A program made the position numbers and the translations under genes. This document shows positions 60,530 through 64,000 of a stretch of 64,000 nt of DNA, in pieces. Position 1 is the first letter of the stretch, and each line of letters opens with the position of its first letter. The DNA comes from Echeneis naucrates. Its lineage: Eukaryota; Chordata; Actinopteri; Carangiformes; Echeneidae. Under the pieces are notes generated by a model, which did no database searches, was not told where the DNA came from, and saw nothing but the letters and a program-made list of their open reading frames with translations. The stretch lies in assembly GCF_900963305.1 (NCBI RefSeq), contig NC_042526.1, positions 17,737,001-17,801,000 of the forward strand, given 5' to 3'.

Positions 60530-60872
60530 CAGGGGCGGATCTATGGGTGGGCTTGGATGTGCACAGGCCCAGATTGACAGCTTGCCCACCCATTAAGATT
60601 CATGAATAAAAGAAAAGAAAAAAAAAATAGTTTTTTCCTTATCACGTCTCAACAGTGAATTTTAACAGAACAGAGGTCTAATTGTGGAGTATACAATAGA
60701 CTAGGACTGCTGTATAACCTTTCATATGTGTGCGTATGAGGTGTATTATAATTTACAGTGGTCTGACAGATTTTTTTTACATGATACAATTTATATGGAC
60801 ATCTCAGCTTTAAATCAGGTCCATCTATATTTTTGCAGGCCTGCCCATTAGCTGCCTTCTGGCTCCGCCACT
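60530..60872. mobile_element. hAT-like non-autonomous element (MITE)
   Basis: The left end CAGGGGCGGATCTATGGG and the right end, read on the opposite strand as AGTGGCGGAGCCAGAAGG, share the CAGnGGCGGA-type terminus of fish hAT elements. The flanks CTTTAGCT and CTTTATGC may be a worn 8-base target duplication. About 343 bases, with no transposase frame. Confidence 0.55.
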
Positions 60873-63800
60873 ACTTTATGCCTTAATTGTCTCTTTTTAA
60901 CTGCCGCACCAAAACAACGTGTAACTACACCCCCGCTACAGTAGGTGGCAGTGGCGTGTCATTAAACAGTGGGAAATAAAGAAAGCGGTGTGTGTGTGTG
61001 TGTGGTGCCTGAAAACTGGCAGCGGACAGCATGAAGCCAAATAATTAACAGACATTATGTCCCAATCAGGCTGATAAACTACTTGGGTTTTACCATTAAT
61101 CCTTTGAAATATTTCATTATTTTGATTAAAAAATCAGCACCTGTTCCAAGTGATAGTAGGTACCTAAAACCAAGAATAAACTGGAACCAGAGACTGTTAT
61201 ACCAAAAAAATATAGATTTTACTGACAGTGTGCGACAAGCAGTGTAATTTAATAAAAGCTTAAATTAGTGTGAGTTAGTAAACCAACAGCAATGGGCCAA
61301 GAAAATAAACACTGTGGGGTGTCATGGAGAGAAACTAGTCACAACGTATGTTGTTTTCAAACCAAAACCAAATCCAAACAATTTTGCCACACTCAAATAG
61401 GTGTCTCAAGCAAACAAGTGTGACTCAAACCACATACTAAAGCACATATGCAACTCTCCCACTCAGTTCTCCATCAAGAAGCCCAAACATAAACAAAATA
61501 AAACTAAAGATGGCACATTCATTGGTTGTTCAAAGACGTACTAAACTAAGAAAACAAGGTCTGGGTCTGGCTCTAGTCATGACTTTGATTAAACTTGCAA
61601 GACTTGAACACAGCCCACTTCACCAGTCAGAGTGAGGAAGGTGACTAGAAGCTTATGTCTTGGCTGATGTGCCAAGGTTTTTTAGTCCCTCAGCAACATG
61701 AGGAAATCTGAAAACGCATATTTGTACAATTATTCAATAACTTTTTTATTTAATACTATGGCCATAAAGAACAATTTCATTTATCTACAATTGCACTGTT
61801 AACATCATGCTTTCAACATTTTTAAGAAGAAAAGCTACCAAATCAAACACCAAACAAAAGGCTGCCCTCAGCTGCTCTCTCAAGTGTGTGTCTGCAGTGC
61901 AGGAAGAAAGGCCCAGGTGAGCTTCCCAGTCCCTGTCTCACCTGTATCCTAACGGTCGACTTCCTACTACCTTCCCTTCCACATCCATTTTCTTTTTTGC
62001 AGGTTAAGTGTACCATTTGCATCCAGCATAAAAACTGCAGCCAAATCAATCATGCAAGTCCCTGAACATGGAAAAAGCTGAAAGGGGAAAGAAACAAAAA
62101 TCTTATAGTGTTCTATGTATTATGCGCCTGTGGTAGTGATGCTGATAAATTAAATGTATTATTATTAATTCATTTAAGCTTATTTTGTAACTTTGTGTTC
62201 AAACTTATATCCTGAAGATTGATGCAGCAGTAGCAATCATCTTGTTGGTTGAAAGAAGTTTAAGGTTTCCAAGGATTCAATGCATTCAGACTGAAAAACA
62301 GGGTTAATAAAGGTAATCTTTTTGTAAGTGGGCCTGTATTTCTTTCTTTCTTTATTTATTTTTTTAATAAGCATACAATGTTATGCAGAGGTGTAACACT
62401 TTTATAGACAAACACAATACTATAGTATTACTAGTATACTTATATTGGGGGGTGGGCATAGCAGAAAACAATTGAAAACCACTGCATTAAACAGCTGAGC
62501 TCACTGTCATACAGTCTAATTCTCATGTAAACACACTTAATTTCCCCTCTCTGTCATTGAATGTAACTGATGTTTGCTTGACATTTCACTTACCTTAAAA
62601 AACTGCAGCTTGCATTTAGAAATGAATAGATATCTCATGATATGATAATGATTGGACTTGTAGAAAACTCCCATAAAGGTCAAACATACTTAGCAGGGTT
62701 GAGAAAATTTAGCAGATTACCTTCTACATTCGAATCACAATACAACCTAATAAATGATTCCAGTTCAGTAATGCATTTTGGTCACAGTAAGTAGTACTGG
62801 ACCTAAACACTGCACTGTGTCAATACACCTAATTTGTTTTAAGCTGTCTACATTCTACAAGTTGTCATTCATTTACAACCCCACACTCACGTTCTTTGCT
62901 GTGTAGTAACAGTTTTACACAATTGCACATTTAGACAAAACACAATGAAATTCATCAATGCTTTAGTTAAGCATCTTTAATTAATCAGAGCTTCATACAT
63001 TTCAAAATGGGAATTATTACTATCCAGGTACTTGTGATGTAACATTTCCAGACTCTTGTCATATTATGAAAAAAGAATCATGTTTTCAGTTAAAATGGGG
63101 AATGTAATGTATTTCTCCTCTGCTTGTTTCTTCTGCATTTAATGTTCATCCAGTGTGACCAATAATACTATTAGTGTCTGTCATCGGAGGGTCAGCTGAG
63201 CATGAATTAGTCCACACCAAATGGAGTTTCCAGGTTGATGTTGCCCAAGTGTTGTCCTCCTGGCCTGAATGTGACCCAGTGCTTTATATATGTCCGCTCA
63301 TAAACAGGGTGGGCCAACAAATTCACTGAAGTTAAATAGGAGGTTTTCATCCTTTGTTAAAACCTCAATATCGCTAACCCGACTTTTAAAATTTCGCTAA
63401 TACTTCTGCATCTGTCACATATTAGATGGCAAAATATGGTATTCTGACTGAAGACCTGCCAAGCATAAACATATCAGTTCCACAGCATCACTAACTACTA
63501 GTTCCTAGGTAACCATGTGACAGTGCTGACAATTGCTATGGAAACCGGCTTGTGCACTCTTCCTTTCTCTCCGTCTCGCTCTCTCTCTTTCTGGAAATGT
63601 GTGAGAACATTCCCTTTCCTGTGAATTGGTGTTACCTTCCAGGTTCGACAGCTGTGGAGGAAGACACCATCACGTCATAGAAAGTAATTCCCCTTATGAC
63701 TCCATACAAGACGAAGAATGAATTCAGTCTAGCTCATAGAAAAAATACTGTTTTCGGTGGAGCTGACAAAGCTTTCTGTAATATTAACACTACTACTACT

Positions 63801-64000
63801 ACTACACACTATTACTTCAATATTACCAAGCAGTTACTTGTCATGTTTTCCCATTTTTAATTCAGCTAGTATAATCAGGGTAACAGCAGAATCAAGTTCT
63901 CAGCAGGTACATTTCATTTACAAAGGCCTTCCTTTGTTTTCTTGGCTGCCACTGACAGCAATGTTATGAAATGTCTTTCTATTTGATTTTAGCTGGAAGA
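60873..64000. other. non-coding stretch
   Basis: No gene recognised on either strand. It holds a GT repeat (60988-61004) and AT-rich DNA. A possible acceptor (TTACCTTCCAG at about 63652) precedes a 14-codon frame, too short to support an exon. Confidence 0.5.
60988..61004. repeat. short (GT)n tract
   Basis: About 8 GT units, directly visible. Confidence 0.9.

Noticed and set aside
63653-63697. Possible small plus-strand exon reading VRQLWRKTPSRHRK then stop
   Set aside because: Only 14 codons, no partner exon seen and no recognised family.

Overview
The window looks like nuclear DNA from a ray-finned (teleost) fish. The grounds are long AT-rich non-coding stretches, many dinucleotide microsatellites, a Tc1-type transposase relic, a collapsed Tc1/mariner-like terminal repeat, an hAT-like miniature element, and the fossil of a class I-type endogenous retrovirus. 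No conserved protein-coding gene could be identified with certainty. The dominant feature is a large tandem cluster of U4 small nuclear RNA genes.

Positions 1 to about 31 kb read as intron or intergenic DNA. The only gene-like signals are on the minus strand. A CpG-rich block lies at 31.3-31.9 kb. Next to it is a possible first exon ending in a good splice donor at 31051. A possible internal exon at 6839-7023 has both splice sites. Together they suggest the 5' part of a long minus-strand gene running off the left edge, but the product is not recognised. A Tc1 relic sits near 9.2-9.8 kb and two short LINE/SINE-like 3' tails at 15.5 and 25.2 kb. From 32 to 39.3 kb I see no gene. From 39.36 kb the sequence becomes richer in CpG, with a perfect CRE (39605-39612) and a ZNF143/SPH-like element (40234-40250), leading into the first U4 gene.

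From 40451 to 60138 there are 17 nearly full-length U4 snRNA genes, all on the plus strand, plus two short U4 fragments. The 15 internal copies mostly sit in units of about 715 or 728 bp with two alternative 3' flanks (types B and A). A block of about 2.17 kb is itself duplicated. An ACC-starting proximal sequence element lies 58-59 bp upstream of nearly every copy, the spacing expected for Pol II snRNA promoters. The two outermost copies (40451 and 59995) have unique flanks, a U4-typical AGC 5' end and PSEs that resemble each other. Most internal copies begin AUC instead. Several copies carry changes likely to matter: Sm-site changes (49811, 58681), a base inserted in the U4/U6 stem III region (42818) and a missing PSE (49811). 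Others differ only by structure-preserving changes.

Two longer spacers (about 41.1-42.5 and 50.5-51.9 kb) are copies of one segment that carries a possible two-exon minus-strand transcription unit with conserved splice sites and poly(A) signal. A broken retroviral fossil (about 45585-49736) lies inside the cluster. From 60.2 kb to the end I see only non-coding DNA and one hAT-like miniature element.

If transcribed, the U4 genes would supply the RNA that pairs with U6 in the U4/U6.U5 tri-snRNP. Which copies are expressed cannot be told from sequence alone.
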